From positions 372,001 to 436,000 of the forward strand of contig JAIBCL010000001.1 in assembly GCA_019694165.1 (NCBI GenBank): DNA of 64,000 nucleotides. The letters are read 5' to 3'. Position numbers and translations under genes: made by a program. Numbering within the stretch: the first letter of the stretch is position 1; every line of letters begins with the position of its first letter. A model generated the notes under the pieces. It was not told where the DNA came from. It saw nothing but the letters and a program-made list of their open reading frames with translations, and did no database searches. Shown here piece after piece: positions 7,263 to 14,487 of the stretch. Origin of the DNA: Verrucomicrobiaceae bacterium. Its GTDB lineage: Bacteria; Verrucomicrobiota; Verrucomicrobiia; Verrucomicrobiales; Verrucomicrobiaceae.

Positions 7263-7927
7263 TGCGCGGCGCAGTCGCCAGATTCCTTTTAGCGACGGGG
7301 GGAGCCTTGCTGGCTCCCCTCTTTGCGTCGGCGCACGGCACGGAGTTCCTGCTCGGCAAGCTGACGATCGCGCCCGGCGCGATGCGGCTGGAACTGACGG
7401 CGGACTGCGATGCGAATCCGATGATCGCCGACCGGAAGGAGGCGGCGGAGATTTTGCCGGGGGCACTGCAAATCCAAATCGGTGATGAAGCAAAGCCGTT
7501 GGAATCCCTCGCGCCGATCCGTCTGGAAGACCGCACGAAATTCGACGAGTCAGCCCCGCTGCCGCCGGGCGCTTTCGACAACTCAATCGACCATCAATTG
7601 CTCACCGCCGAGTGGCAGTGGGAGCCGGATCGGAAGTCGGTGCGCTTCGCGGTGCCCAAGGCGAGCAAGCACGATGTTCTGCTCTGGGTGGTGGACACTG
7701 GCAATCCTGCGGCCGATCCGCGCTGGATGGTGCTGCTCGGTGGCGACGTGACGCCGGAGGTGATGCTGCCGGTACAGGCTCGCGGCTGGCGGATCGGGCC
7801 GGCGTGGATGCTAGCAGGGATCGTATCGACCGTCGTGCTGGCCGCCGGGGCAAGGCGCGGGTGGCGGAGCGCCCGCAAGGCACGAGGTGCATCAGCGGAT
7901 GAACGGGCGGTGAAGGCGAGCGGGTAA
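7262..7927 (+). CDS. Exported membrane-anchored protein of unknown function
   Basis: 221 residues. N-terminal signal sequence (RFLLATGGALLAPLFASAHG), a beta-rich middle, and one C-terminal hydrophobic helix (about residues 180-197, AWMLAGIVSTVVLAAG) followed by a basic tail, giving an extracytoplasmic domain anchored at the C-terminus. The ATG at 7262 overlaps the stop of the propeller gene, so the two are probably translationally coupled. No family recognised. Confidence 0.6.
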   Translation: MRGAVARFLLATGGALLAPLFASAHGTEFLLGKLTIAPGAMRLELTADCDANPMIADRKEAAEILPGALQIQIGDEAKPLESLAPIRLEDRTKFDESAPLPPGAFDNSIDHQLLTAEWQWEPDRKSVRFAVPKASKHDVLLWVVDTGNPAADPRWMVLLGGDVTPEVMLPVQARGWRIGPAWMLAGIVSTVVLAAGARRGWRSARKARGASADERAVKASG

Positions 7928-7940
7928 CCGGGCCGCCAGA

Positions 7941-8705
7941 TCATAGGCGGACGAGCCTGGCGGAGACGAGGCAGAGTATGCGGCGGGTGTTGTCGTTGTC
8001 GCCCTTTTCAGCGTGGGGGATGAGGACTGCGGCCAGCACGCTGCTGCCATCGGCTACGGTGACCGATGTAGTGGCCTTCATCGTGTGAAAGGCAGGCTGC
8101 TTGATCGTGGCAAGCACCTCATTGGCACCGAGCGGGACTTGCTGGTGCACGATCTCGTCCACCTTCTCCGTGACCTCGGGCGCGATGTTCAGGTCGATGA
8201 TTTTTCCATCCGGGCTGACCGTGGGTTCCACCTCCAAGCGAATGCCCACAGGCCGCATTTCAAAAGCCGTGGGCGTCGGCACGTCGGTGCCGGTGATGGT
8301 CTTCGGCGCGTTGGGCGCATTCGCGGCGCGGCCTTTGGCGGGATCGAACTCGGTGGCATAAGTCAGTTCCTTCACGGACTCGGCGCTGGCGCGCTGGCCA
8401 GACTTCGTGGTGATGCTGATGCTGCCGGTGACTTTGCCTTTCGATTCCTTCACCAGCTTCTCAATCGCCTTGCGCCAGTCCGCTCCCGTCCGCGGAGCTT
8501 CCTCACCGTGCAGGAGGGCGGTGATCACCGGCTCGGCAACTTCGACGTACTCCACGTCGATCTGCACGTTCGACGGAGTGTCGTTGGCGGCTGCAGGAGC
8601 AGGGCCGGCAAAGGGATCGACGCGGGCCTGCCCGTTCGGCGTTGCGTTGTCGGCATGGGCTGAGGTGAGGAGTGCGAGGGTGAGCAGGATGGGGATGGGG
8701 TTCAT
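7941..8705 (-). CDS. Secretin-core-like exported protein
   Basis: 254 residues with a signal peptide (ILLTLALLTSAHAD). VQIDVEYVEVAE near residue 47, GIRLEVEPTVSPDGKIIDL and TTSVTVADGSSVLAA resemble the beta-strand pattern of type II/III secretion secretin (GspD) domains, as seen in many verrucomicrobial short secretin-like proteins. It is far shorter than a true secretin (~600 residues) and lacks N-domains, so it is unlikely to form a full pore. The tract just upstream of its ATG contains AACACTGAACACTT, one of the leader-type repeats described here. Confidence 0.6.
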   Translation of the reverse strand: MNPIPILLTLALLTSAHADNATPNGQARVDPFAGPAPAAANDTPSNVQIDVEYVEVAEPVITALLHGEEAPRTGADWRKAIEKLVKESKGKVTGSISITTKSGQRASAESVKELTYATEFDPAKGRAANAPNAPKTITGTDVPTPTAFEMRPVGIRLEVEPTVSPDGKIIDLNIAPEVTEKVDEIVHQQVPLGANEVLATIKQPAFHTMKATTSVTVADGSSVLAAVLIPHAEKGDNDNTRRILCLVSARLVRL

Positions 8706-8718
8706 GGTGGGTGGGCAA

Positions 8719-8863
8719 GTGTTCAGTGTTGTGTATAGAGCGGTGGGCAGTGGGCGGCGGTTATTGGTTACGGGTTGGTGCTGAGCGGTGAATTTGAGAC
8801 ATTCGGCATCTCGCTCCCGACACCGCGCTGAATACTGGATACTGAAGACTGACTACCGAACAC
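8719..8863. repeat. Leader-type degenerate repeats in the gap between two minus-strand genes
   Basis: Two patches: GTGTTCAGTGTTGTG at 8719-8733, adjoining the start of the secretin-like gene, and CTGAATACTGGATACTGAAG plus CCGAACACC at 8828-8863. Both belong to the same degenerate CTGAAYACTG family as the tracts at 14441 and 54046. The rest of 8706-8879 shows no gene. Confidence 0.6.
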
Positions 8864-8879
8864 CCCGGCCGCACGCGGC

Positions 8880-10784
8880 TCATTGCACAAACAAAAACTC
8901 TCCGGTGTTCAGCAGCGCCCACGCCACGGAAGGAAGATCGTCCGGCTCGGTGGCGAGGTGCTTTTCGGCGGCGGTGCGTTCGGCTGACGATGGTGCGCGG
9001 CAGAGAATGCCGAGGAACAGGTCATCAAGCTTCTTCAAAGTGCTGCTGGAGACGTTCGCGGCGCGTTCCACAGGCTGGCCGTTCATCATCCAGCGAGTGA
9101 GACCAAAGGAAATGGGAGCGATGGTGTCGTTCGGCCAGTCACGCGAGCCGCGTCCGAGGAGGCGCAATGAGTGCTCGGGAGCCGGCGTCTGCGGCAGATC
9201 GCGGGTGAAGCGCATCTCCTCATCGACGCCTTCGTTCAGCGCGGCCTCGCCTCCGAGCGAGACCAGCGAGTCCCACACCTGATCGGCACTGAGGCGGCGA
9301 AGCACCGGTGCGGGCTGGAAGACGAGATCTTCGCCCATGGGCAGCGTGATGGCGGTGCGCTGATACGCTTTCGTGTTCATGAGAATGCGCTGCATCTCGC
9401 GCGCATCGAAGCGTGTCTCGCGGGCGATGCTGCCGAGCAGGCGGGCCATTTTTTGAAGCGCCATGTCATTCACCGGCAGGGCAAAAATCCAGCGGTCGGC
9501 ATTCGGCCCGGCACCACAGCCCGAGTTGCACAGCATGTTTGCCATGCTGGCGCGCTCGGCGGCGGCGAGGTTGATCGCATCACGCAGCGGCTCGATGCCC
9601 GATTGTGGTTGTGGCGCGACGAAGAGGCTGTTCCAGATGCGGCGGGCGAACGTCTGCGCGAACTGCTCGTGCGTGACCAGCCACTCCGAGAAGTCAGCAC
9701 GCAAGCTGCGACCATCGCCGGGGCCGATGCGGATGCGCTCACGGATTGCATTGTGGGTTTCGCTTTTCGAGAAGAGCAAGGCGGCGGGAGCGACGCGATC
9801 ACCGGGGTTTGCGTTTCTGTACTTGTAATTGGCCGGAATGAGGACCGAGCCGCCGCGGACGTCGGTGAGTTCGAGATGTTCGTCCGCGCCCAGATTCTTC
9901 TCGCGCAGCGCTCGCTGTTGCGTGGTGCCCGCGGGCCAGAGTTCGTTCGGGGCTGCAGGAGGCGGTGGTTTCGCCGCCGCCCTGGATCGAGTGCCGCCGA
10001 CTTTTCTGCCGCCGGGGAAAAGGGGCGAGGCGGTCTTCTTTGGCACGCGTGTGCTCTCGTCTGATTCCAGCGGGCCGACGGTGACCTTCGTCGCACCGAA
10101 ACAGGCGGCGAGTTGATAAACCTGCATCTGCGTCCAGTCGGCGAATGGATGATCGTGACAGTGCGCGCAGACGAGATCGACGCCGAGAAAAGCCCACGCC
10201 GTCTCAGTCACCGTGGCGGGCATCCAGCCGTGATCGCGCAGGAGGAAGCCAGTGGCGGGATTGGTTTCCAAACTTCCGCTCGCGGTGAGCAGGGTGCGCA
10301 CGAGGTCGTCGAACGGCATGTCCTTCTCCACTGCCGCACGCAGCCAGTCGATGTAGGATTTCTGCGATGCGCCCAGTACCTTATCCTGCACGCGGAAGAG
10401 GCTGGCGAGCTGCTGAAACCGCTGCTGAGCCCAGGCGGGATCGGCGAGCAGTTTGTCGATGAGCCACGCGCGTTTGTCGGGTGCGCCGTCGGCGAGGAAA
10501 GCGCGCGCTTCATCTGCGGAAGGAATGTGGCCGACGGTGTCGAGATACGCGCGGCGGAGGAAGACGGCGTCGGTGGCTTCCTCGAGCGCGAGCTTGCGTG
10601 GTTCGCGGTGATACTTCGCGAGGCCGGCTTCGCGCTGGTTTTCGAGATCCAGGAGCTGGCGGTCGATCTGCTCGGTGTAGCTCGTGAGTTTGTTTTCAGC
10701 GAGCGGAGGCGGTGCGGCTTTGGTGCAGGATGGGACCCATAGGACGAATGCGACCAATGAGAGTGATGTGATGTGTGCGCGCAT
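8880..10784 (-). CDS. DUF1549/DUF1553 cell-surface lipoprotein
   Basis: 634 residues from ATG 10784. Lipoprotein-like signal with WVPSC at residue 20. DUF1549 occupies about residues 40-250 and contains CAHCHDHP (C206-H210), a conserved cysteine/histidine motif of this PVC-specific family. DUF1553 follows (FARRIWNSLF ... GLTRWMMNGQPVERA). Such proteins are usually paired with a DUF1501 partner and thought to act in surface polysaccharide or redox functions; biochemistry is unknown. No DUF1501 gene is adjacent here. A TTG three codons upstream is an alternative start. Confidence 0.85.
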   Translation of the reverse strand: MRAHITSLSLVAFVLWVPSCTKAAPPPLAENKLTSYTEQIDRQLLDLENQREAGLAKYHREPRKLALEEATDAVFLRRAYLDTVGHIPSADEARAFLADGAPDKRAWLIDKLLADPAWAQQRFQQLASLFRVQDKVLGASQKSYIDWLRAAVEKDMPFDDLVRTLLTASGSLETNPATGFLLRDHGWMPATVTETAWAFLGVDLVCAHCHDHPFADWTQMQVYQLAACFGATKVTVGPLESDESTRVPKKTASPLFPGGRKVGGTRSRAAAKPPPPAAPNELWPAGTTQQRALREKNLGADEHLELTDVRGGSVLIPANYKYRNANPGDRVAPAALLFSKSETHNAIRERIRIGPGDGRSLRADFSEWLVTHEQFAQTFARRIWNSLFVAPQPQSGIEPLRDAINLAAAERASMANMLCNSGCGAGPNADRWIFALPVNDMALQKMARLLGSIARETRFDAREMQRILMNTKAYQRTAITLPMGEDLVFQPAPVLRRLSADQVWDSLVSLGGEAALNEGVDEEMRFTRDLPQTPAPEHSLRLLGRGSRDWPNDTIAPISFGLTRWMMNGQPVERAANVSSSTLKKLDDLFLGILCRAPSSAERTAAEKHLATEPDDLPSVAWALLNTGEFLFVQ

Positions 10785-10877
10785 GGCGGACAAACGGACG
10801 CGATGCGGTTTTGTTAGCCGACCGGTAGAACCAAACGATGAATGCGAGAGGCTGCGACCGCATCACGCCGCCTTGGA

Positions 10878-10897
10878 CCGCCGTGAGCGCACGGCGG
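10878..10897. terminator. Hairpin in the gap after the minus-strand gene at 10936
   Basis: CCGCCGTG-AGCG-CACGGCGG forms a perfect 8-bp stem with a 4-nt loop. It follows the 3' end of the minus-strand gene ending at 10936 and precedes the DUF1549 gene. No T-run on either side, so either a weak or factor-dependent terminator or a fragment of a palindromic repeat. Confidence 0.35.
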
Positions 10898-10935
10898 CTC
10901 TCGACTAAGCACTCGAAGGCATCAGCCGTCGATGC

Positions 10936-11547
10936 TTACACGCCTTGACGGAGCTGGGCGCGAAACTGGCTGTAAAGACTCTCCAGGTTCGGTCTCAGCA
11001 CGTCGGTACGCAGCCGCCAGTTGTTGATGTCTGCGTCTTTGAAGTAGGCGCGCTTCTGTTTGTCGGTGGCCTTCTTCTCTCGCGCCTCATCTTTTTCGCG
11101 TTTGTAATTCAGGATGTTCCGCCAGAAGCCGTTGAGATTGGTCTTTTTGCCGTGGTCCAAGTCGGTCGTCGGCGGGGGAGTGAGGCCCATGGTGGCCCGA
11201 CGTGTCTCGCGCTCTTGAAGCGCGGAGAGCCAGGCGTTGATAAGGCGCCCTGCCGTGGCGTACGTTTCAGGGCTGGCGGCCGGTTTTGCTTTCGCCTCAT
11301 CAAGGACATTGTCGCGCAGAGAGATGAGGTCAGGCCGGATGTCCTTGTTGAATCGTTGGTCGATGGGCGCCAGCACGTTTGAGTTCATGCTGGAGCCGAT
11401 TTCCGCTACAAACTCGATCTGCGTCTTTTCGGCTGCCTGTGGCTGCTTGCCTCCGGACTTCTTTTTCTTGGGGGCGCTGAACGCGGGTGTCAGCGCAAGG
11501 ACGATGGTGAGCATGCACACGACATTCTGACTTAAACGGGATCTCAT
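10936..11547 (-). CDS. Exported hypothetical protein, lysine-rich
   Basis: 203 residues from ATG 11547, chosen because it opens a good signal peptide (RLSQNVVCMLTIVLALTPAFSA). A longer frame to 11691 exists but would bury this signal. The mature part starts with a basic KKKKSGGK stretch, then is helical and charged (EKDEAREKKATDKQK). No domain recognised. Transcribed towards the DUF1549 gene, with a hairpin between them. Confidence 0.6.
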   Translation of the reverse strand: MRSRLSQNVVCMLTIVLALTPAFSAPKKKKSGGKQPQAAEKTQIEFVAEIGSSMNSNVLAPIDQRFNKDIRPDLISLRDNVLDEAKAKPAASPETYATAGRLINAWLSALQERETRRATMGLTPPPTTDLDHGKKTNLNGFWRNILNYKREKDEAREKKATDKQKRAYFKDADINNWRLRTDVLRPNLESLYSQFRAQLRQGV

Positions 11548-11716
11548 GGGACAGTTTGGTTTGGCGTTGGAACTTGCGATGCTTCGCGACATGCCCCGAG
11601 CGCGCAAGGGGGATTTGGCTCCGAAAGAAGGGACGGACACTCCGATCGGGACTGCAAATTGCCATAGTTCGGTGTTGTCAGTCGCATGCATGAGCGGAGA
11701 GAATTAGGCTTGCCGC

Positions 11717-12724
11717 ATGAAGCAAGAGACGCGCGACTGGTATGACACGCCGCTGTATTACGACATCATCTATGACGCCGATACGCGCGAGGAAGCGGCC
11801 TTGCTGGAGCATGTGTTCGCACGACATGCGACACCTGGAAACACACGGCGTATGCTGGAGCCTGCATGCGGCAGCGGGCGGCTGGTGATCGAGATGGCGC
11901 GGCGCGGCTGGAGCGTGAGCGGCTTCGACGGCAGCGCGAAGATGCTGGGCTTTGCGCGAGAGCGGCTGGCAAAGGCGAAACTGAATGCCCGGCTGTGGGA
12001 GGGCTGGATGCAGAGCTTCGAGGTGCCGACGCACGATGAAGCTCGTTGGAGTCCCGCCTTCAGGCGGCCCGGACGCTCTGCGGGTTCGAAGTCATTTTTG
12101 TACGAAGACTCGGATGCATGCGCCAGGACGAACGAGCATTCGGGGACTGCGGGGCTTGACCGCCTGAAGGCGGGACTCCAACGAGCTTCCAGCGCGCAGT
12201 CATCCGTTGAAGTCCCGGCTTCAGCCAGTCAAGCCGCGCGCTCTGAGTCGTCTTTCGATCTCATCCACTGCCTCATCAACACTTTCCGCTACTTGCTGAC
12301 GGAAGCGGATGCGGTGTCGTTTCTCCAGCGCGTCTCGGCGGCGCTGCGGCCGGGAGGGTTGTTTGTTCTGGGGCTGCATTTGACGGATTACGAGCGGACC
12401 AGTTGCGAGCACGAGCGCTGGGTGATGGATCGCAAAGGCGTGCACGTCGTGTGCAACACACGCACCTGGCCGGCGGACCGACGGAGGCGCATCGAGAAGC
12501 TGCGCACGCGGCTGGTGATCACGCACAAAGGCCGCACGCACCGGCAGGAGACGGTGTGGGACTACCGGACGTATGACGCGGCGCAATTGAAGCGGCTGCT
12601 CCGCACGGCGGCGCCGGAATTGGAAGTGATCGCCTGCCACGATTTCACGTATGACCCGGCCGCCACGCGCAATTTGGACAATGAGTATTCGCATCTTGTC
12701 GTGACACTGCGGAAAAAGAAGTGA
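11717..12724 (+). CDS. SAM-dependent class I methyltransferase with in-frame repeat insert
   Basis: 335 residues. WYDTPLYYDIIYD at the N-terminus, SAM motif I LEPACGSGRLVIEMA (about residues 45-59), FDLIHCLINTFRYL as motif IV region, and ALRPGGLFVLGLHL as motif VI. Substrate unknown. Between motif III and motif IV there is an insert (about residues 109-175) encoded by palindromic element D and a related partial copy; without it the protein would be about 270 residues, the usual family length. The C-terminal half is well conserved in style, so the gene probably still works. It overlaps the next frame at a GTG (12721). Confidence 0.85.
   Translation: MKQETRDWYDTPLYYDIIYDADTREEAALLEHVFARHATPGNTRRMLEPACGSGRLVIEMARRGWSVSGFDGSAKMLGFARERLAKAKLNARLWEGWMQSFEVPTHDEARWSPAFRRPGRSAGSKSFLYEDSDACARTNEHSGTAGLDRLKAGLQRASSAQSSVEVPASASQAARSESSFDLIHCLINTFRYLLTEADAVSFLQRVSAALRPGGLFVLGLHLTDYERTSCEHERWVMDRKGVHVVCNTRTWPADRRRRIEKLRTRLVITHKGRTHRQETVWDYRTYDAAQLKRLLRTAAPELEVIACHDFTYDPAATRNLDNEYSHLVVTLRKKK
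12041..12186. repeat. Palindromic element D, with perfect 27-bp inverted arms, inside the methyltransferase gene
   Basis: Arms 12041-12067 and 12160-12186 are perfectly complementary over 27 bp (outer part GCTCGTTGGAGTCCCGCC). A diverged left arm, CGTTGAAGTCCCGGCTTCAG, recurs at 12205-12224, as if a second related element were truncated beside it. All of this is translated in frame. Confidence 0.9.
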
Positions 12725-12768
12725 GCGCGCTGGACTTTTGCCGGGCGGCCTGCTCCATTGGCAGCCGC

Positions 12769-13746
12769 ATGAATTCCTGGGCAATCGCATTGATCGCGTC
12801 CGCGGCAACCGGACTTTTCGCGTCGCAAAGTTTCGCGCAGCAGACGGACACGCCGGCACCGGCGGCGGCTGCAAACGCGGCGTTTGAGTTCAAAGATGGC
12901 GACCGCTTGGTGCTGCTGGGCAACACGGTGATCGAGCGCGAGCAGCGCTACAGCTTCTTCGAGCCATCGCTCGCTCTCGCGCTTGGCGACAAAAGCGTGA
13001 CGGCGAGGAACCTCGGCTGGAGCGGCGACACTGTTTTCGGCACGGCTCGCTCGTATTTCGGTCCGCCGAGCGAGGGCATCGAGCGGCTCACGAAGCATCT
13101 GGAGATGCTGAAGCCGACGGTGGTGATCCTTTGCTACGGCAGCGAGCTGGCGTTCGAGCGGCTGGGTGGTTTGCCGGAGTTCTTGAGCGGCTACCGTTCG
13201 TTGCTCGATTTGATTCGCGAGAAATCACCGGGTGTGCGCATCGCCATCGTCTCGCCGCCGCCGCTCGAGAATCTGCCGCCGCCGCTGCCGGACCAAACGG
13301 ACGCGAACAAGACGCTGGCGAGCCTGAGCGAGTCGCTGAAAAAATTTTCGCGGATGCAGAACTGCCGCTTTGTCGATCTCTTCGCGCTCATGGGCGGCGT
13401 GCCGAAGCCAGGCCGCGCAGCGAAGCCCCTGACGGAAAACGGCGTGCACTACACCGAGGCCGGCTATGCCGTGCTGTCGGCGAAACTCGTCGAAGGTCTC
13501 GGCCTCGCGAAGCCGGAAGCGACTCCGGTCGAGCTCGACAGCCTGCGCCGTCTCGTGCGTCGGAAGGACGAGCTGTTCTTCGATCGCTGGCGTCCGACGA
13601 ACGAGACGTATCTCTTCGGCTTCCGCAAACACGAGCAGGGCCAGAATGCGAAGGAGATTCCGATGTTCGACCCGCTCATCGAAGCCACCGACAAGAAGAT
13701 CCAGGAGCAGAAGGCCACGCTGCTGGCGGGTAAGAAGCGGGTGTGA
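12769..13746 (+). CDS. Exported SGNH/GDSL-like protein lacking the canonical serine block
   Basis: 325 residues from ATG 12769, which begins a signal peptide (MNSWAIALIASAATGLFASQ); an in-frame GTG at 12721 overlapping the previous stop is the alternative. The order of blocks is SGNH-like: GDRLVLLGNTVIE, NLGWSGDTVFG, YGSELAFE and GVHYTEAGY. The first block has LLGN where active enzymes have GDS, so the nucleophilic serine is missing. This variant is common in PVC proteins linked to haem-binding propellers (family knowledge). Probably binding rather than hydrolysis. Confidence 0.75.
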   Translation: MNSWAIALIASAATGLFASQSFAQQTDTPAPAAAANAAFEFKDGDRLVLLGNTVIEREQRYSFFEPSLALALGDKSVTARNLGWSGDTVFGTARSYFGPPSEGIERLTKHLEMLKPTVVILCYGSELAFERLGGLPEFLSGYRSLLDLIREKSPGVRIAIVSPPPLENLPPPLPDQTDANKTLASLSESLKKFSRMQNCRFVDLFALMGGVPKPGRAAKPLTENGVHYTEAGYAVLSAKLVEGLGLAKPEATPVELDSLRRLVRRKDELFFDRWRPTNETYLFGFRKHEQGQNAKEIPMFDPLIEATDKKIQEQKATLLAGKKRV

Positions 13747-13781
13747 GTTGCCCGGCAGCCGTTTGACCACACATTTGTCTT

Positions 13782-13997
13782 ATGAGCGCGGCATCATTCG
13801 AACAAGAAATCCAAGACGGTGTGATTCCTTTGCCGAAGGAGCTTCGGCCGCGTTTTACCGGCCGGGTCCATGTCATGGTCTGGAGTGAAGACGCGGCAGA
13901 GCAGGTCGGTGATTCTGATCTGATCGATGAATTGATCGAGAGCCCGATGGCAGCGTTCAAGCCTTTCACTCGCGATGAGATCTACGAGGATCGTTAA
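13782..13997 (+). CDS. VapB-like antitoxin
   Basis: 71 residues. The N-terminal half has the swapped-hairpin style (GVIPLPKELRPRFTGRVHVMVW) typical of AbrB/VapB-like antitoxins, and the C-terminal tail DLIDELIESP ... FKPFTRDEIYEDR is the usual toxin-wrapping peptide in this family. It ends 3 nt before the PIN-domain toxin start at 14001, the standard toxin-antitoxin layout. Autoregulation would be expected. Confidence 0.75.
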   Translation: MSAASFEQEIQDGVIPLPKELRPRFTGRVHVMVWSEDAAEQVGDSDLIDELIESPMAAFKPFTRDEIYEDR

Positions 13998-14000
13998 GAG

Positions 14001-14404
14001 ATGCGGTTCGTTGATTCCAATGTGTGGCTGTATGCCATGATGCGCGGGGCTGACGCAGCCAAACGGGGAGGGCCATCAGCGTGATTCGTTCGGCCGGTCT
14101 TGTGGTCAGCACGCAGGTGGTAAATGAGACCTGCTTCAATCTCATGCGGAAGGCCGGGTTCGATGGAACCAGGGTTCGAAAGGTGATAGAGGCGATTTAC
14201 CGGAGAGCTGCCGTGCTTCCGATCGCGAGGGAAGGCATGCTGAAATCAGCCGAATTGCGTGACCGGCATCAGTTGTCATTTTGGGACAGCCAGCTCGTGG
14301 CCTGTGCGTTGCTCGGCGGCTGCACGCATTTGGAATCCGAGGACATGCAGGACGGACTTTTGATCGAAGGCACGTTGACCATCCGCAATCCCTTCAAGCC
14401 CTGA
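14001..14404 (+). pseudogene. VapC-like PIN-domain toxin, frameshifted
   Basis: Starts MRFVDSNVWLYAMMRG, with the first PIN acidic residue in FVDSN, but runs into a stop at 14082-14084. The same protein continues in the next frame (RAISVIRSAGLVVSTQVVNE, then LSFWDSQLVACALLGG) to 14404, carrying the other acidic residues E and D. Adding one base to the GGGG run at 14065-14068 restores a ~135-residue PIN protein, the normal VapC length. Either a genuine one-base deletion inactivating the RNase toxin, programmed slippage, or a sequencing error in the G-run. Confidence 0.8.
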
Positions 14405-14440
14405 ACGATCACCGCCGAATTACCGCCAGTCGTGCCGCCT

Positions 14441-14474
14441 CACTGAACACTGAATACTGCCAACTGAACACTTT
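14441..14474. repeat. Leader-type repeat tract upstream of the haem-binding protein
   Basis: CACTGAACACTGAATACTGC followed by CAACTGAACACTTT, ending 13 nt before the ATG at 14488. It is the clearest member of the CTGAAYACTG family; related tracts stand just upstream of genes starting at 8705 and 54041. Confidence 0.75.
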
Positions 14475-14487
14475 CCCCGACCCCTCT

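Noticed and set aside
13131..13733. Second open frame overlapping the SGNH-like gene
   Set aside because: Arg/Ala-rich shadow frame of the GC-rich coding gene, with no motifs.
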